Source: Tepidicaulis marinus (GTDB taxonomy: Bacteria; Pseudomonadota; Alphaproteobacteria; Parvibaculales; Parvibaculaceae). From it: DNA of 64,000 nucleotides. Both the position numbers and the translations under genes were made by a program. The DNA is taken from assembly GCF_000739695.1 (NCBI RefSeq), contig NZ_BBIO01000011.1, forward strand, positions 62,001-126,000, given 5' to 3'. Shown here one piece after another: positions 1 to 8,822 of this stretch; position 1 is the first letter of the stretch, and each line of letters starts with the position of its first letter. The notes under the pieces were generated by a model, which saw only the letters and a list, made by a program, of their open reading frames with translations, ran no database searches and was not told the DNA's origin.

Positions 1-2
1 GG

Positions 3-218
3 CACGCCATGGACACGCTGGAAACCGCACCGGAAGAAACCTGGATGGTGGGCGACAATTACGAATGGGAAGTCGTAGCGCCCGCAGCTCTCGGCCTGAC
101 CACCATTTGGCATAACAGCCACAAGGCCGCGCCGCCCGAGGGCAAGCCCGCGCCCCACCACACGCTGGATGATTTGAGCGGTTTCTGGCCGCTTCTGGAA
201 AAGACCGGCCTTGCCTGA
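3..218 (+). CDS. HAD-family hydrolase, C-terminal fragment
   Basis: This is the last 71 codons of a gene that begins before the window. The reading frame is open from base 3, and the ATG at base 9 is internal. The segment WMVGDNYEWEVVAPAALGL matches HAD motif IV, where a GD(N)xxxD-type acidic pair binds the magnesium, followed by the usual alpha-helical tail. Family knowledge: such proteins are phosphatases or dehalogenase-like hydrolases acting on small metabolites in the cytoplasm. The substrate cannot be told from the tail alone. It is convergent with the lipid kinase that follows, with only 9 bases between the two stops. Confidence 0.75.
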   Translation, partial: HAMDTLETAPEETWMVGDNYEWEVVAPAALGLTTIWHNSHKAAPPEGKPAPHHTLDDLSGFWPLLEKTGLA

Positions 219-227
219 CAGCGTGAG

Positions 228-1118
228 CTAGCGAGAAGCAGCCGGCATGACGAGCCGCAAAAAGCGCGTGCCTTGCGTGACCGTGCGCGGCAAATGCCCG
301 CGCTCGTCCCCATCCACCTCGAGGGGCGTTCCTTCCGGCCCCAGAAAATCGATATGGCGCGCGCGGCGCACGGTCACGGATTTGAGCGCGCCGACACGGC
401 CAAGCCCGAGCGCCAGCAAATAGCCCGCAAAAGCCAGCCGCCCCGGTTTGCGGAACAAAAAGACATCGAGCCCAGGCCAGGTGATATCGGCATCCGGCGC
501 GAGCACGAATTTGCCGGCATAATGGCGCGCATTGGTGACGACCGCCCAGGCCGCTTTTTCGCGCCGCCCATCCACCACCAGATCGAGCGGGGCGCCCGGC
601 CCCCGCAGCCATTCGCATAGCCCCGCCCAGACAAAGGCGCCCTTGCCGAAGCGCCGTTTAAGACGCGGATCGATGCCATGGACGATGCGCCCGTCGAACC
701 CGGCGCCGGCCATGAGAAGAAAAAGATCGCCATCAATATCCCCGGTGCCAATCAGCTGCGCCTCCCCGAAAAGCAGCATGTCCGCCACGGCGCGCGCCTT
801 GATCTTGAGGCCGATTTCGATGGCCAGCACATTGGCGGTGCCGAGCGGAATGATGCCCATGGGCGTGCCGAAGCCAAGAAGCCCGCGCGCCACTTCGTTG
901 ATCGTGCCGTCCCCGCCCGCCGCCACCACGACATCGGCAGCCCCGCTCGAGGCGGCCCTATAGGCAAGCACGGTGGCATGGCCCGGACCGTTCGTTTCTT
1001 CCACCGTCACGGCCGCGCCGTCCTTTTTTAAAAGCGCCGTCACATATTCGAAAAGCCCGCCATGGCGCGAGCCGGCGGCAGGATTAACCACGATATGGAT
1101 GGACTTTCGCCGCGACAT
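228..1118 (-). CDS. Diacylglycerol/lipid kinase family protein (YegS/BmrU-like)
   Basis: The 296-residue protein has the N-terminal DAGK catalytic fold: the nucleotide-binding NPAAGSRHGG segment near residues 12-21, the signature GGDGTINEVARGL at residues 68-80, and GIIPLGTANVLA shortly after. The length is normal for soluble bacterial DgkB/YegS-type lipid kinases, which phosphorylate diacylglycerol or related lipids at the inner membrane face. The true lipid substrate is unknown. The gene is divergent from the LpxH-like phosphoesterase, so the pair could share a promoter region and a role in envelope lipid metabolism, but this is inference. Confidence 0.85.
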   Translation of the reverse strand: MSRRKSIHIVVNPAAGSRHGGLFEYVTALLKKDGAAVTVEETNGPGHATVLAYRAASSGAADVVVAAGGDGTINEVARGLLGFGTPMGIIPLGTANVLAIEIGLKIKARAVADMLLFGEAQLIGTGDIDGDLFLLMAGAGFDGRIVHGIDPRLKRRFGKGAFVWAGLCEWLRGPGAPLDLVVDGRREKAAWAVVTNARHYAGKFVLAPDADITWPGLDVFLFRKPGRLAFAGYLLALGLGRVGALKSVTVRRARHIDFLGPEGTPLEVDGDERGHLPRTVTQGTRFLRLVMPAASR

Positions 1119-1264
1119 GCTCCGTATCCGGATTGAAAGCTACACAAATGTCTTACGCATTCGACACAAAATGGTCATGCCCGAATCGGACCATAGGCAT
1201 ATCGAATCGGGCAGCGCCTGGCGCAGGACCCGGTCATCATATCGACTGGATATATGACGCGGCT

Positions 1265-2365
1265 ATGACACTTCTCGACACGGCTTCCTGGGGCGCGGCA
1301 TTGAAGTTCCGCCGGACATCCGGCGCAGACAAAAGACCCGCGCCGAAAACGAAAACCGTTTCCCCGCGTATCGGGCGCTCCCGCCGCCCATCGGACCCTG
1401 CCGGAAAATTGCCGGTGCCCGCAAGCCCGCCCGGCCTCCCCGCCCCTGTGGCAGACCCTGTGGCGGAACCTGCGCCGAAAAAGAAAGCCCGCGCTGCCCG
1501 CACCCGCGTGGGACGCGGCGCCATCCACGAAAAACTCTATAACAGCCCGCGCCCGAAAAAGACGAAGAAGCACCGCACGCTTTTTCTCTCCGATATTCAC
1601 CTCGGCACGCCGGGCTGCAAGGCGGACCTGCTTTACGATTTCCTGCGCAATAATGACGCTGAAACGATTTTCCTGGTCGGGGACATTATCGACGGCTGGC
1701 GGATCAAACGCTCCTGGTACTGGAACGAAAGCCACAATGCCGTGGTGCAGGAGTTGCTGAGGAAAGCGCGCAAAGGCACCAAAGTCGTTTATGTGCCCGG
1801 CAATCACGATGAAGCGCTGCGCGATTATACGGGCCTGAATTTCGGCGGCGTGGACATGGTGGGCGAGGCGCTGCATGAAACCGCGGACGGGCGCACTTTC
1901 CTGATCATTCACGGCGATCAGTTCGACAGCGTAGTGCGCTATGCAACCTGGCTCGCGCATCTGGGCGATAGAGCTTATACGGTGGCCCTCGCACTCAATA
2001 CCTGGCTGCATGATGTGCGCCGCCTCTTCGGCCTGCCTTACTGGTCGCTCTCGGCGTATCTCAAGCACAAAGTGAAAAACGCGGTCGAATATATCTCCCG
2101 CTTTGAAACGGCCGTGGCCCGCGCCGCGCGCGAGCGCGGCGTTGACGGGGTCATTTGCGGACACATTCACTTTGCCGAAATCCGCGAGATCGACGGCGTG
2201 CTTTACTGCAATGACGGGGACTGGGTGGAAAGCTGCACCGCCATGTCGGAAGACGAGACGGGCCGGCTCAGCATCATCCGCTGGCATCACTTTTCCTGGG
2301 AAATGCAGCCGGAACTGATCGAGCCGGAAACCCGCAGCGCCCCGCCTGTCCTCGATGCCGCCTGA
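1265..2365 (+). CDS. UDP-2,3-diacylglucosamine diphosphatase-like metallophosphoesterase
   Basis: The calcineurin-like core is complete: SDIHLG with metal ligands D110 and H112, then VGDIID, PGNHDE, a HGDQFD block and CGHIHFAE near the C terminus. This is the LpxH/COG2908-type arrangement that in lipid A synthesis cleaves UDP-2,3-diacylglucosamine to lipid X. A roughly 100-residue Pro/Ala/Lys-rich N-terminal extension precedes the core and looks disordered. The frame is open back to a TTG at 1133 and has another ATG at 1148; I chose the ATG at 1265 because the earlier stretch is compositionally odd, but the start is uncertain. A GT4 glycosyltransferase follows 25 bases later on the same strand, so the enzyme may serve a glycolipid pathway other than lipid A. 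Confidence 0.8.
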   Translation: MTLLDTASWGAALKFRRTSGADKRPAPKTKTVSPRIGRSRRPSDPAGKLPVPASPPGLPAPVADPVAEPAPKKKARAARTRVGRGAIHEKLYNSPRPKKTKKHRTLFLSDIHLGTPGCKADLLYDFLRNNDAETIFLVGDIIDGWRIKRSWYWNESHNAVVQELLRKARKGTKVVYVPGNHDEALRDYTGLNFGGVDMVGEALHETADGRTFLIIHGDQFDSVVRYATWLAHLGDRAYTVALALNTWLHDVRRLFGLPYWSLSAYLKHKVKNAVEYISRFETAVARAARERGVDGVICGHIHFAEIREIDGVLYCNDGDWVESCTAMSEDETGRLSIIRWHHFSWEMQPELIEPETRSAPPVLDAA

Positions 2366-2390
2366 CACTCCTCCAAAAACGGAACATCCC

Positions 2391-3578
2391 ATGGCCTCTC
2401 CCGCGCCGCGCCCCGCCAGCCCGAAAGCGGCCCCGAGCCAAAATGCGGCCCCGAGCCAAAATGCGGCCCCGAGAATGGGCGATCAGGCAGGCCGCGCCCT
2501 TCACATCGTCATCGTCACCGATGCCGCCCCGCCGCAGGTGAACGGCGTCGTGCGCACCCTGCGCCAGACGAGCGAGGAACTGGGCAAGCTCGGTCACAGG
2601 GTCGACACCATCACGCCGGAAGATTTCCGCACCGTGCCGCTGCCCAGCTACAAGGAAATCCGCATCGCGCTGCGCCCCTATCCGCGCATCGCCCGCCTCC
2701 TCGACCGGGAAAAGCCCGATGCCATCCACATCGCGACCGAAGGCCCGCTCGGCCATGCCGCCCGGCGTTATTGCCTGTCGCGCGGCGTGCCTTTCACCAC
2801 CTCCTTCCACACGCGCTTTCCCGAATATCTGCACGCGCGCACCCGCTTTCCCCAAAGTTGGTCTTACGCTTATGTGCGCCGCTTCCACGCGCCCTCAAGC
2901 TCCGTCATGGTGGCAACGCCCACCCTGCGCCAGGAACTGGCAGAGCGCGGCTTCACGAATTTGAAGCTGTGGTCGCGCGGCGTCGACACGGAGCTTTTCC
3001 GCCCCCGCCCCGAGCTGAGAGAGGGGCAGGATGAACAAAGGCGCCCGCTCTGGCTCTATGTCGGACGCGTGGCGGTGGAAAAGAACATCGATGCCTTTCT
3101 GGAAACGGACCTGCCCGGCACCAAAATGGTGGTGGGCGACGGGCCGCGGCTCGAGCATTTGAAAAAGAAATTCCGGGACGTCGAATTTACCGGCGCGCTT
3201 TTCGGCGACAAGCTGGCCGAGGCTTTCGCCCGTGCCGATTGTTTCGTCTTTCCCTCGAGGACCGACACATTCGGCCTTGTCCTTGTCGAAGCGCTGGCGA
3301 GCGGCACGCCCGTTGCCGCCTATCCGGTGCAAGGCCCCATCGACATTATCACCGACCCGGCAACGGGCTGCCTCGATGAGGATTTGCGCACCGCCTGCCT
3401 CACCGCCCTTGAAAAAGGCAGCCGCGAGGCCTGCCGCGCCCACGCGCTTTCTTATTCCTGGGAAGCCTGCACAAGGCAGTTTCTCTCCAATCTGGTGCTG
3501 ATCGACCGGGAGCGCGAAGCAGGTTCCGGCATGCTTGAAAGCGCAGCGGCACAGGCAAAGGCCCCCGTCCCCGCCTGA
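2391..3578 (+). CDS. Glycosyltransferase family 4 (GT-B fold)
   Basis: The product has a GT-B N-terminal domain starting IVIVTDAAPPQVNGVVRTLR, typical of enzymes that act on lipid-linked acceptors, and a C-terminal nucleotide-sugar domain with LYVGRVAVEKNID and FPSRTDTFGLVLVEALASG, which carries the E-x7-E retaining signature. At 395 residues it is family-sized and resembles alpha-mannosyl or glucosyl transferases placed beside LpxH-like phosphoesterases in many alphaproteobacteria. The start at 2391 has a GGAA eight bases upstream; an ATG at 2355 would overlap the previous gene and lacks a ribosome site. The N terminus contains an in-frame 18-bp tandem duplication encoding APSQNA units. Donor and acceptor are not known. 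Confidence 0.82.
   Translation: MASPAPRPASPKAAPSQNAAPSQNAAPRMGDQAGRALHIVIVTDAAPPQVNGVVRTLRQTSEELGKLGHRVDTITPEDFRTVPLPSYKEIRIALRPYPRIARLLDREKPDAIHIATEGPLGHAARRYCLSRGVPFTTSFHTRFPEYLHARTRFPQSWSYAYVRRFHAPSSSVMVATPTLRQELAERGFTNLKLWSRGVDTELFRPRPELREGQDEQRRPLWLYVGRVAVEKNIDAFLETDLPGTKMVVGDGPRLEHLKKKFRDVEFTGALFGDKLAEAFARADCFVFPSRTDTFGLVLVEALASGTPVAAYPVQGPIDIITDPATGCLDEDLRTACLTALEKGSREACRAHALSYSWEACTRQFLSNLVLIDREREAGSGMLESAAAQAKAPVPA
2427..2462 (+). repeat. 18-bp perfect tandem duplication inside the GT4 gene
   Basis: The unit GCGGCCCCGAGCCAAAAT occurs at 2427-2444 and again at 2445-2462, followed by the first 11-12 bases of a third copy. It adds six residues per copy in frame to the flexible N terminus, so it can expand or contract without breaking the gene. 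Confidence 0.9.
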
Positions 3579-3699
3579 AAGCCTTCTCTCACCGTCCCGC
3601 GCGCCTATCTATTTGAGACGCACTATCAGGAACGTGATCGCATTTGCCGGCACGGCTGATAGACTTGCGCCGTCACGCCATAACCGGGAGAGAGGAAAC

Positions 3700-4287
3700 A
3701 TGAACAGCTATCTGGCACGTATTGCGCTCACCGCAAGCCTTGGCGCGGGCCTTGCCTTCGCCGCGCCCGCCATGGCCGCCACCTACAAAATCGATTCCAG
3801 CCATGTGCATACCGCCTTCGAGGTGAACCATCTGGGCTTTTCCACCACGATGGGCCAATTCGACGATGTGACGGGTACGATCGAATTCGATGAGGAAAAC
3901 CCGCAGGCAAGCTCCGTGGAAGTCACCATTCAGACGGCCAGCGTCGATACCGGCCATGCAGAGCGTGACGAGCATCTGCGCAAGGCCGATTTCTTCGATG
4001 TGGAAAATCACCCCACCATGACCTTCAAATCGACCGCCATCGAGGTGACGGGTGAGGACACGGCGAAAATCACCGGCGATCTGACCCTTTTGGGCGTCAC
4101 CAAGCCCGTGGTGCTCGATGCCAAGCTGAACAAGAAGGGCGAGCACCCCTTCGATGCCTCGCGCTATGTGGCCGGTTTTGCCGCCACGACGACCATCGAC
4201 CGGACCGCTTTCGGCATGGATTATGCGGCGCCCGCCATCGGCAAGGAAATTAAGATTTCCATCGCAGCCGAGGCAATCCGCCAATAA
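3700..4287 (+). CDS. YceI family periplasmic protein
   Basis: The 195-residue protein begins with a Sec signal peptide (MNSYLARIALTASLGAG...AMAA, cleavage near residue 27), followed by the YceI lipocalin-like beta barrel: YKIDSSHVHTAFEVNHLGFS, the FFDVENHPTMTFKS block, and GDLTLLGVTKPVVLD. Family members bind isoprenoid or long amphiphilic molecules in the periplasm; the physiological ligand is usually unknown. The start is set by GAGAGAGGA seven bases before the ATG at 3700; the longer frame from 3535 would bury the signal peptide. It stands alone between the glycosyltransferase and typA. Confidence 0.9.
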   Translation: MNSYLARIALTASLGAGLAFAAPAMAATYKIDSSHVHTAFEVNHLGFSTTMGQFDDVTGTIEFDEENPQASSVEVTIQTASVDTGHAERDEHLRKADFFDVENHPTMTFKSTAIEVTGEDTAKITGDLTLLGVTKPVVLDAKLNKKGEHPFDASRYVAGFAATTTIDRTAFGMDYAAPAIGKEIKISIAAEAIRQ

Positions 4288-4397
4288 TTCAGGCCCCGGC
4301 TTCCCGGCCTCGCACCCGGCCCCGGCCCCTCAAAGCCCTGAGACAAATGGGCACTTGAGGCGGCAGGCCCCGGGGGATATAACGCCCGCAGCTTTCG

Positions 4398-4422
4398 CCC
4401 TCGCAAGATACTCTTGCGGGGG
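4398..4422 (+). promoter_or_regulatory. Stem-loop in the typA leader
   Basis: CGCAAGA at 4402-4408 pairs with TCTTGCG at 4412-4418 around a TAC loop, with flanking C/G runs extending the stem. It lies about 30 bases before the typA start codon, so it would sit in the 5' UTR. TypA is a cold- and stress-responsive translation factor; a regulatory role for this hairpin is inference only. Confidence 0.4.
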
Positions 4423-4452
4423 CATATTCATTCGTATGATTGGCCCGCTCTC

Positions 4453-6297
4453 ATGACTTTGCGCAATATCGCCATTATCGCTCACGTCGACCATGGCAAG
4501 ACCACTCTCGTTGACCAGCTTCTGAAGCAGGGCGGCGTGTTCCGCGAAAACCAGCATGTCGCCGACCGGGTGATGGATTCCAACGATCTGGAACGCGAGC
4601 GCGGGATCACCATTCTGGCAAAATGCACCTCCGTTGCCTGGGCCGATAACGGCGAGACGACACGCATCAACATCATCGACACGCCGGGCCACGCCGATTT
4701 CGGCGGCGAAGTGGAACGCATCTTGTCCATGGTGGACGGTGTGATCCTTCTCGTGGACGCTGCCGAAGGCCCGATGCCGCAGACGAAATTCGTGACCTCC
4801 AAAGCGCTCGCCCTCGGGCTGAAGCCGCTTGTCGTCGTCAACAAGGTCGACCGGCCGGACGCGCGTATCCATGAAGTCCATGACGAAGTTTTCGACCTCT
4901 TCGCCGCGCTCGATGCCAATGAAGAACAGCTCGACTTCCCCACCCTCTTTGCCTCGGGCAAGGAAGGCTGGGCCTGCGAGGATCTCGACGCCGCCGATGC
5001 GCGCGAACATGGCATGACGCCGCTGTTCCGGCGCATCATCGAACATATCGACCCGCCGGAAAACGCCACCGAAGAAGAAGCGGCAAAGCCCTTCCGCATG
5101 CTGGTGACCACGATCGAAAGCGATCCTTATCTCGGCCGCATCCTGACGGGCCGCATCGAAACCGGCACGGCAAAACCCAACATGGCCGTCCATGCGCTGC
5201 GCCCGGGCAAAGGCACGGTGGAAACCGGCCGCATCACCCGCGTTCTTTCCTTCCGGGGCCTCACCCGCGAGCCGGTGGAAGAAGGCAAGGCCGGCGATAT
5301 CGTCGCCATTTCGGGCCTTGAAACCGCAACCGTGGCCGACACGATCACGCTGCCGGAAATCACTAAACCGCTCGACGCGCTGCCCATCGACCCGCCGACC
5401 CTGGCCGTGACCTTCGGCATCAACACCTCCCCGCTTGCCGGGCGTGAAGGCGACAAGGTGCAGTCCCGCGTCATCCGCACACGGCTGATGCGCGAGGCGG
5501 AAGGCAATGTGGCGATCCGTATCCGCGATACGGAAGAAAAAGATGCGTTCGAAGTGGCCGGGCGCGGCGAATTACAGCTTGGCGTGCTCATCGAAACCAT
5601 GCGCCGGGAAGGTTTCGAGCTTTCGATCTCCCGCCCGCGCGTGCTTTTCAAGGAAGGGCCGAACGGCGAGAAGCTGGAGCCCATCGAGGAAGCCATCGTC
5701 GATGTGGACGATGAATATACCGGCGTCGTCATCGAAAAGCTCTCGCTGCGCAAGGCGGAAATGACCGACATGCGCCCCACGGGCGGCGGCAAGACGCGCA
5801 TCACCTTCGATGCGCCCTCGCGCGGGCTGATCGGTTATCACGGCGAGTTTCTGACCGACACGCGCGGCACGGGCGTCATGAACCGCGTCTTCAAGGCCTA
5901 TGGCCCCTACAAGGGCGAGATCGAAGGCCGGCGCAACGGCGTGCTGATTTCCAACTCCGACGGCGATGCGGTTGCCTATGCGCTCTGGAACCTGGAAGAG
6001 CGCGGCGTGCTCTTCATCGGCACGGGCGTGCCGGTTTACCGGGGCATGATCATCGGCGAAAATTCGCGGCCCGACGATCTCGACGTCAATCCGCTCAAAT
6101 CCAAGCAGCTCACCAACGTGCGCGCCTCGGGCAAGGACGATGCGATCCGCCTGACCCCGCCGCGCCCCATCGCGCTGGAACAGGCGATTGCCTATATCGA
6201 CGATGACGAGCTGGTGGAGGTCACCCCCCACTCGATCCGCCTGCGCAAACGCGCCCTCGATCCGGTGGAGCGCAAGCGCCGCGCCAAAGCCTCTTAA
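4453..6297 (+). CDS. typA: Ribosome-associated translational GTPase TypA/BipA
   Basis: The 614-residue protein starts [21 protein letters not shown] with the G1 P-loop at residues 10-18, then RGITI (G2), [14 protein letters not shown] (G3) and [11 protein letters not shown] (G4). EF-G-like domains II, III and V follow, with the TypA-specific C-terminal domain ([18 protein letters not shown]). Length and order are those of TypA. It binds the ribosome and supports 50S assembly and growth under cold or stress. The frame is open back to a TTG at 4414, but the ATG at 4453 gives the conserved N terminus. Confidence 0.96.
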   Translation: MTLRNIAIIAHVDHGKTTLVDQLLKQGGVFRENQHVADRVMDSNDLERERGITILAKCTSVAWADNGETTRINIIDTPGHADFGGEVERILSMVDGVILLVDAAEGPMPQTKFVTSKALALGLKPLVVVNKVDRPDARIHEVHDEVFDLFAALDANEEQLDFPTLFASGKEGWACEDLDAADAREHGMTPLFRRIIEHIDPPENATEEEAAKPFRMLVTTIESDPYLGRILTGRIETGTAKPNMAVHALRPGKGTVETGRITRVLSFRGLTREPVEEGKAGDIVAISGLETATVADTITLPEITKPLDALPIDPPTLAVTFGINTSPLAGREGDKVQSRVIRTRLMREAEGNVAIRIRDTEEKDAFEVAGRGELQLGVLIETMRREGFELSISRPRVLFKEGPNGEKLEPIEEAIVDVDDEYTGVVIEKLSLRKAEMTDMRPTGGGKTRITFDAPSRGLIGYHGEFLTDTRGTGVMNRVFKAYGPYKGEIEGRRNGVLISNSDGDAVAYALWNLEERGVLFIGTGVPVYRGMIIGENSRPDDLDVNPLKSKQLTNVRASGKDDAIRLTPPRPIALEQAIAYIDDDELVEVTPHSIRLRKRALDPVERKRRAKAS

Positions 6298-6318
6298 AAG
6301 TCCCGCCCCCTCACCCAA

Positions 6319-6341
6319 CCCTCTCCCCTAAGGGGAGAGGG
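6319..6341. repeat. Palindromic REP-like element (CCCTCTCCCCT-A-AGGGGAGAGGG)
   Basis: An 11-bp perfect inverted repeat around a single A lies between typA and the hisN-type gene, followed by further CCCTCACC/CTCTCC-rich sequence to about 6430. Such C-rich palindromes occur between genes of many alphaproteobacteria. It could end typA transcription, although no clear T-run follows. Confidence 0.6.
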
Positions 6342-6446
6342 CTATGACCGGCGATCCTTCGCCCCCTTGGGGGAGAGCGAAGGCGCACGGCTTGCCCTCA
6401 CCTCTCCTTTCCCGTAATTCTTCCCCCTCACCTGCGGAGAGAGCCT

Positions 6447-7274
6447 ATGTTCAAAGCACCGCCATCACAGCTGAGCGATCTTGAGGCAGACGAGCTTTCC
6501 CGCTTTGCGCTGACCCTTGCGCAGGCTGCAGCCGGCGTCACCCTGCCGCATTTCCGAAATGGCACGAAGATCGACAACAAGCTGGCGGACGGCGCTTTCG
6601 ATCCCGTGACCGCCGCCGACCGCGACGCGGAAACGGTTATCCGCCGGGCCGTGAAAGACGCCTATCCCGATCACGGCATTTTCGGCGAGGAGCACGGCAA
6701 GGAAGAGGGGACAAGCCCGCTCACCTGGGTGATCGATCCTATCGACGGCACCCGCTCGTTCATTTCGGGCGTTCCCCTTTGGGGGACCTTGATCGCGCTG
6801 AATGACGGGACCTATCCGCGCGTCGGGCTGATGAGCCAGCCCTATCTCGATGAAATTTACCTCGGCACCGGCAGCGCGGCCCGGCTGATCCGCCACGGAC
6901 GTGAAAGTGTCTTGAGAACCCGCCCCTGCGACGGGTTGGAACACGCCATCTTGGGCGCAACGGACCCGGCGATCTTTTTCGGCGCGGGCGAGCATGATGC
7001 GTTCGAAGCGCTTTCGGCGAAGGCGCGCCTGCGCCGGTTCGGCGGGGATTGCTATTTCTACTGTCTGCTTGCCGCAGGCCAGATCGACCTTGTGGTGGAA
7101 GCCGCCCTCAATCCTTACGACATTCAGGCGCTTATCCCCGTTATCGAGGGGGCGGGCGGCATCATCACCACCTGGGCCGGCGGAGACCCGCAGGAAGGCG
7201 GGCAGATCGTGGCGGCCGGCGACAAGCGCACCCATGAACAGGCGCTTTCCATTCTCGCCAAGGCCGCCCGCTAA
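6447..7274 (+). CDS. hisN: Inositol monophosphatase family protein, probable histidinol-phosphatase
   Basis: The 275-residue protein has the lithium-sensitive IMPase fold: metal-binding EEH at residues 81-83, the WVIDPIDGTRSFISG motif with D97, D100, G101 and T102, and the C-terminal block NPYDIQALIPVIEGAGG. The wording FISGVPLWGTLIAL and the length fit the HisN branch, which releases inorganic phosphate from L-histidinol phosphate, the penultimate stage of histidine synthesis. Related IMPases and CysQ proteins share the fold, so the substrate is inferred. It follows typA after a 149-base gap carrying a palindromic repeat. Confidence 0.8.
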   Translation: MFKAPPSQLSDLEADELSRFALTLAQAAAGVTLPHFRNGTKIDNKLADGAFDPVTAADRDAETVIRRAVKDAYPDHGIFGEEHGKEEGTSPLTWVIDPIDGTRSFISGVPLWGTLIALNDGTYPRVGLMSQPYLDEIYLGTGSAARLIRHGRESVLRTRPCDGLEHAILGATDPAIFFGAGEHDAFEALSAKARLRRFGGDCYFYCLLAAGQIDLVVEAALNPYDIQALIPVIEGAGGIITTWAGGDPQEGGQIVAAGDKRTHEQALSILAKAAR

Positions 7275-8251
7275 GCGCCTTGAAGCGCCTCTTCGGTGAG
7301 CTGGTCGAACGCCTCCCAGAAGCGGGCGCGGACCGCGTCCTTTTCCATCAGGATTTCATGGCGGGCGCCCGCAATCTCGAGAAAGCGGCAATCGGGAAGC
7401 AGGTCCGCCGCGCGCTTCACTGCCGCGTTGTCCACCAGCACATCCTCGCCCGCCACCGCAATGAGAACGGGAATGGAAATGCCGCCCAGATATGCCGGCC
7501 TCGTTACTTCCTTGCAGGAGGCGAGCGCGGCCTTGAACCAGCCATAGCTCGGCGACCCCAGCTTCAAATCCGGCTCCGCCTCCAAAATTCCCATCGTGCG
7601 CAGGAAACGCCGCTCGTCATGGGTGACGATATTTTCCGCGAAGGTCGCCCCTTCCATCATGTCCGGCCCGCCGCCCGGCACATAGGATTCCGCCTTACCG
7701 AAGGCGACGGCGGCATGGGCCGCCAGCGCCGCGGCCATCCCCATCAGCGCATTGGGGAAGCGGATGCCCAGCATCGGCGCGGAAAAAGCGGCACAGGTCA
7801 AAAGGCCGGGCTCGCGCCCCAAAAGCCGCATCAAAAGATTGCCTCCCATGGAATGCCCCAGGCCGATCAACGGCCAAGGCAGGGAGGGTTTGACGATCTG
7901 TTCCAGAAAAACGCCAAGATCCCGGTCGAAAGCGGCAAAATCGTCGATATGCCCGCAATGCTGATCGCCGAGCGCGCGGTGGGAAAGCCCCTGGCCCCGC
8001 CAGTCGAGGCTGGCCACGGCAAAACCGCGCTGGATGAGCTCGCCGATCACCTCGAAATATTTCTCGATGAATTCCGTTCGGCCATTCAGGAGCAATACCG
8101 TGCCCCGGCAATTTTCGATGCCCGCCTTTTCCGGGCGCCAGATCATGGTGCGCATAGGCGCGCGCGCGCCAACGGTCAGCCAGATGACTTCACCGCCCGG
8201 CGGCATGGGGTTGGCGTCCGTTTCCACCGGCGCGGCGCGCAGATCGCTCAT
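7271..8251 (-). CDS. Alpha/beta hydrolase (monoacylglycerol lipase/lysophospholipase-like)
   Basis: The 326-residue product has a serine hydrolase fold: NGRTEFIEKYFEV resembles the HG-region of monoglyceride lipases, LDWRGQGLS lies after beta-4, and GLGHSMGGNLLMR is the nucleophile elbow with its serine. The acid lies in the VAGEDVLVDN region and the catalytic histidine in GARHEILME. Family members cleave monoacylglycerols or lysophospholipids. The ATG at 8251 overlaps the stop of the SCP2 gene (ATGA, 8248-8251), so the two are translationally coupled. The frame is open further upstream, but the overlap and the conserved region argue for this start. Its 3' end overlaps the end of the hisN-type gene by 4 bases. 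Confidence 0.83.
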   Translation of the reverse strand: MSDLRAAPVETDANPMPPGGEVIWLTVGARAPMRTMIWRPEKAGIENCRGTVLLLNGRTEFIEKYFEVIGELIQRGFAVASLDWRGQGLSHRALGDQHCGHIDDFAAFDRDLGVFLEQIVKPSLPWPLIGLGHSMGGNLLMRLLGREPGLLTCAAFSAPMLGIRFPNALMGMAAALAAHAAVAFGKAESYVPGGGPDMMEGATFAENIVTHDERRFLRTMGILEAEPDLKLGSPSYGWFKAALASCKEVTRPAYLGGISIPVLIAVAGEDVLVDNAAVKRAADLLPDCRFLEIAGARHEILMEKDAVRARFWEAFDQLTEEALQGA

Positions 8252-8595
8252 GCGCGCCGTCCGTGATAACGGGCCACAACCGGCCCGAGCCGGAGCGGAA
8301 CGATGGGATCGCCGGAAATTTTCAGCTTGCCCTGCCGGAAGGCCTGGGTCTGATCGAGCTCCATATTGAGCATTCTCCAATGATCGTCCGGCGAGAGCAC
8401 GACCGTGCAATCCGCCGCCTCGTTGCGGGTATGTACTTTAGGCGGGGCAGAGGTCCCGTCAATGAAGACGCAGCCATCCGCCCCGTAATCGAACTTCAGC
8501 CGCGCGCCGATAGTCCCGCCTTCCGCCGCAAAGGCCGCTTCCAGAAAGCCGAGAATCTGCGCCACGCGCTCCTTGCCGCTTACCTCGTCGTCCAT
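8248..8595 (-). CDS. SCP2 sterol-binding domain protein
   Basis: The 115-residue protein is a single SCP2 domain: the ending DQTQAFRQGKLKISGDPIVPLRLGPV is the typical helix and 'F.G.lKi.Gd' signature, preceded by the sheet containing ADCTVVLSPDDHW. SCP2 domains bind fatty acids, acyl-CoAs or sterols in a hydrophobic tunnel. The start at 8595 is preferred because AGGAG lies five bases upstream; an ATG at 8598 would be only two bases from it. Coupling to the lipase-like hydrolase suggests delivery of a lipid ligand or binding of the released fatty acid, which is inference. Confidence 0.85.
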   Translation of the reverse strand: MDDEVSGKERVAQILGFLEAAFAAEGGTIGARLKFDYGADGCVFIDGTSAPPKVHTRNEAADCTVVLSPDDHWRMLNMELDQTQAFRQGKLKISGDPIVPLRLGPVVARYHGRRA

Positions 8596-8822
8596 CATTG
8601 CTCCTGCCTTTTCTCCTTGCCCATCTGACCACCTTCCCCGCGCCCTCTCAAGCCTCGCGGGCGGGCATTTACACGAGTGTGACCCCCTTGCCATTTCCGC
8701 TCCCTGCCCAATCCGTAATCACGGGAAAAGTCCGCAAACGTGTGCAGAAAAGGATTTTCCGCTAGGCTCGGCGCCAATCCGCAAATAACGCAGACAATTG
8801 GACGAAAAGAACAGGAACGCCG

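Noticed and set aside
3712-3726. TGGCAC-TTGC resembling a sigma-54 promoter
   Set aside because: It lies inside the YceI signal peptide and the GG to GC spacing is two bases too short.
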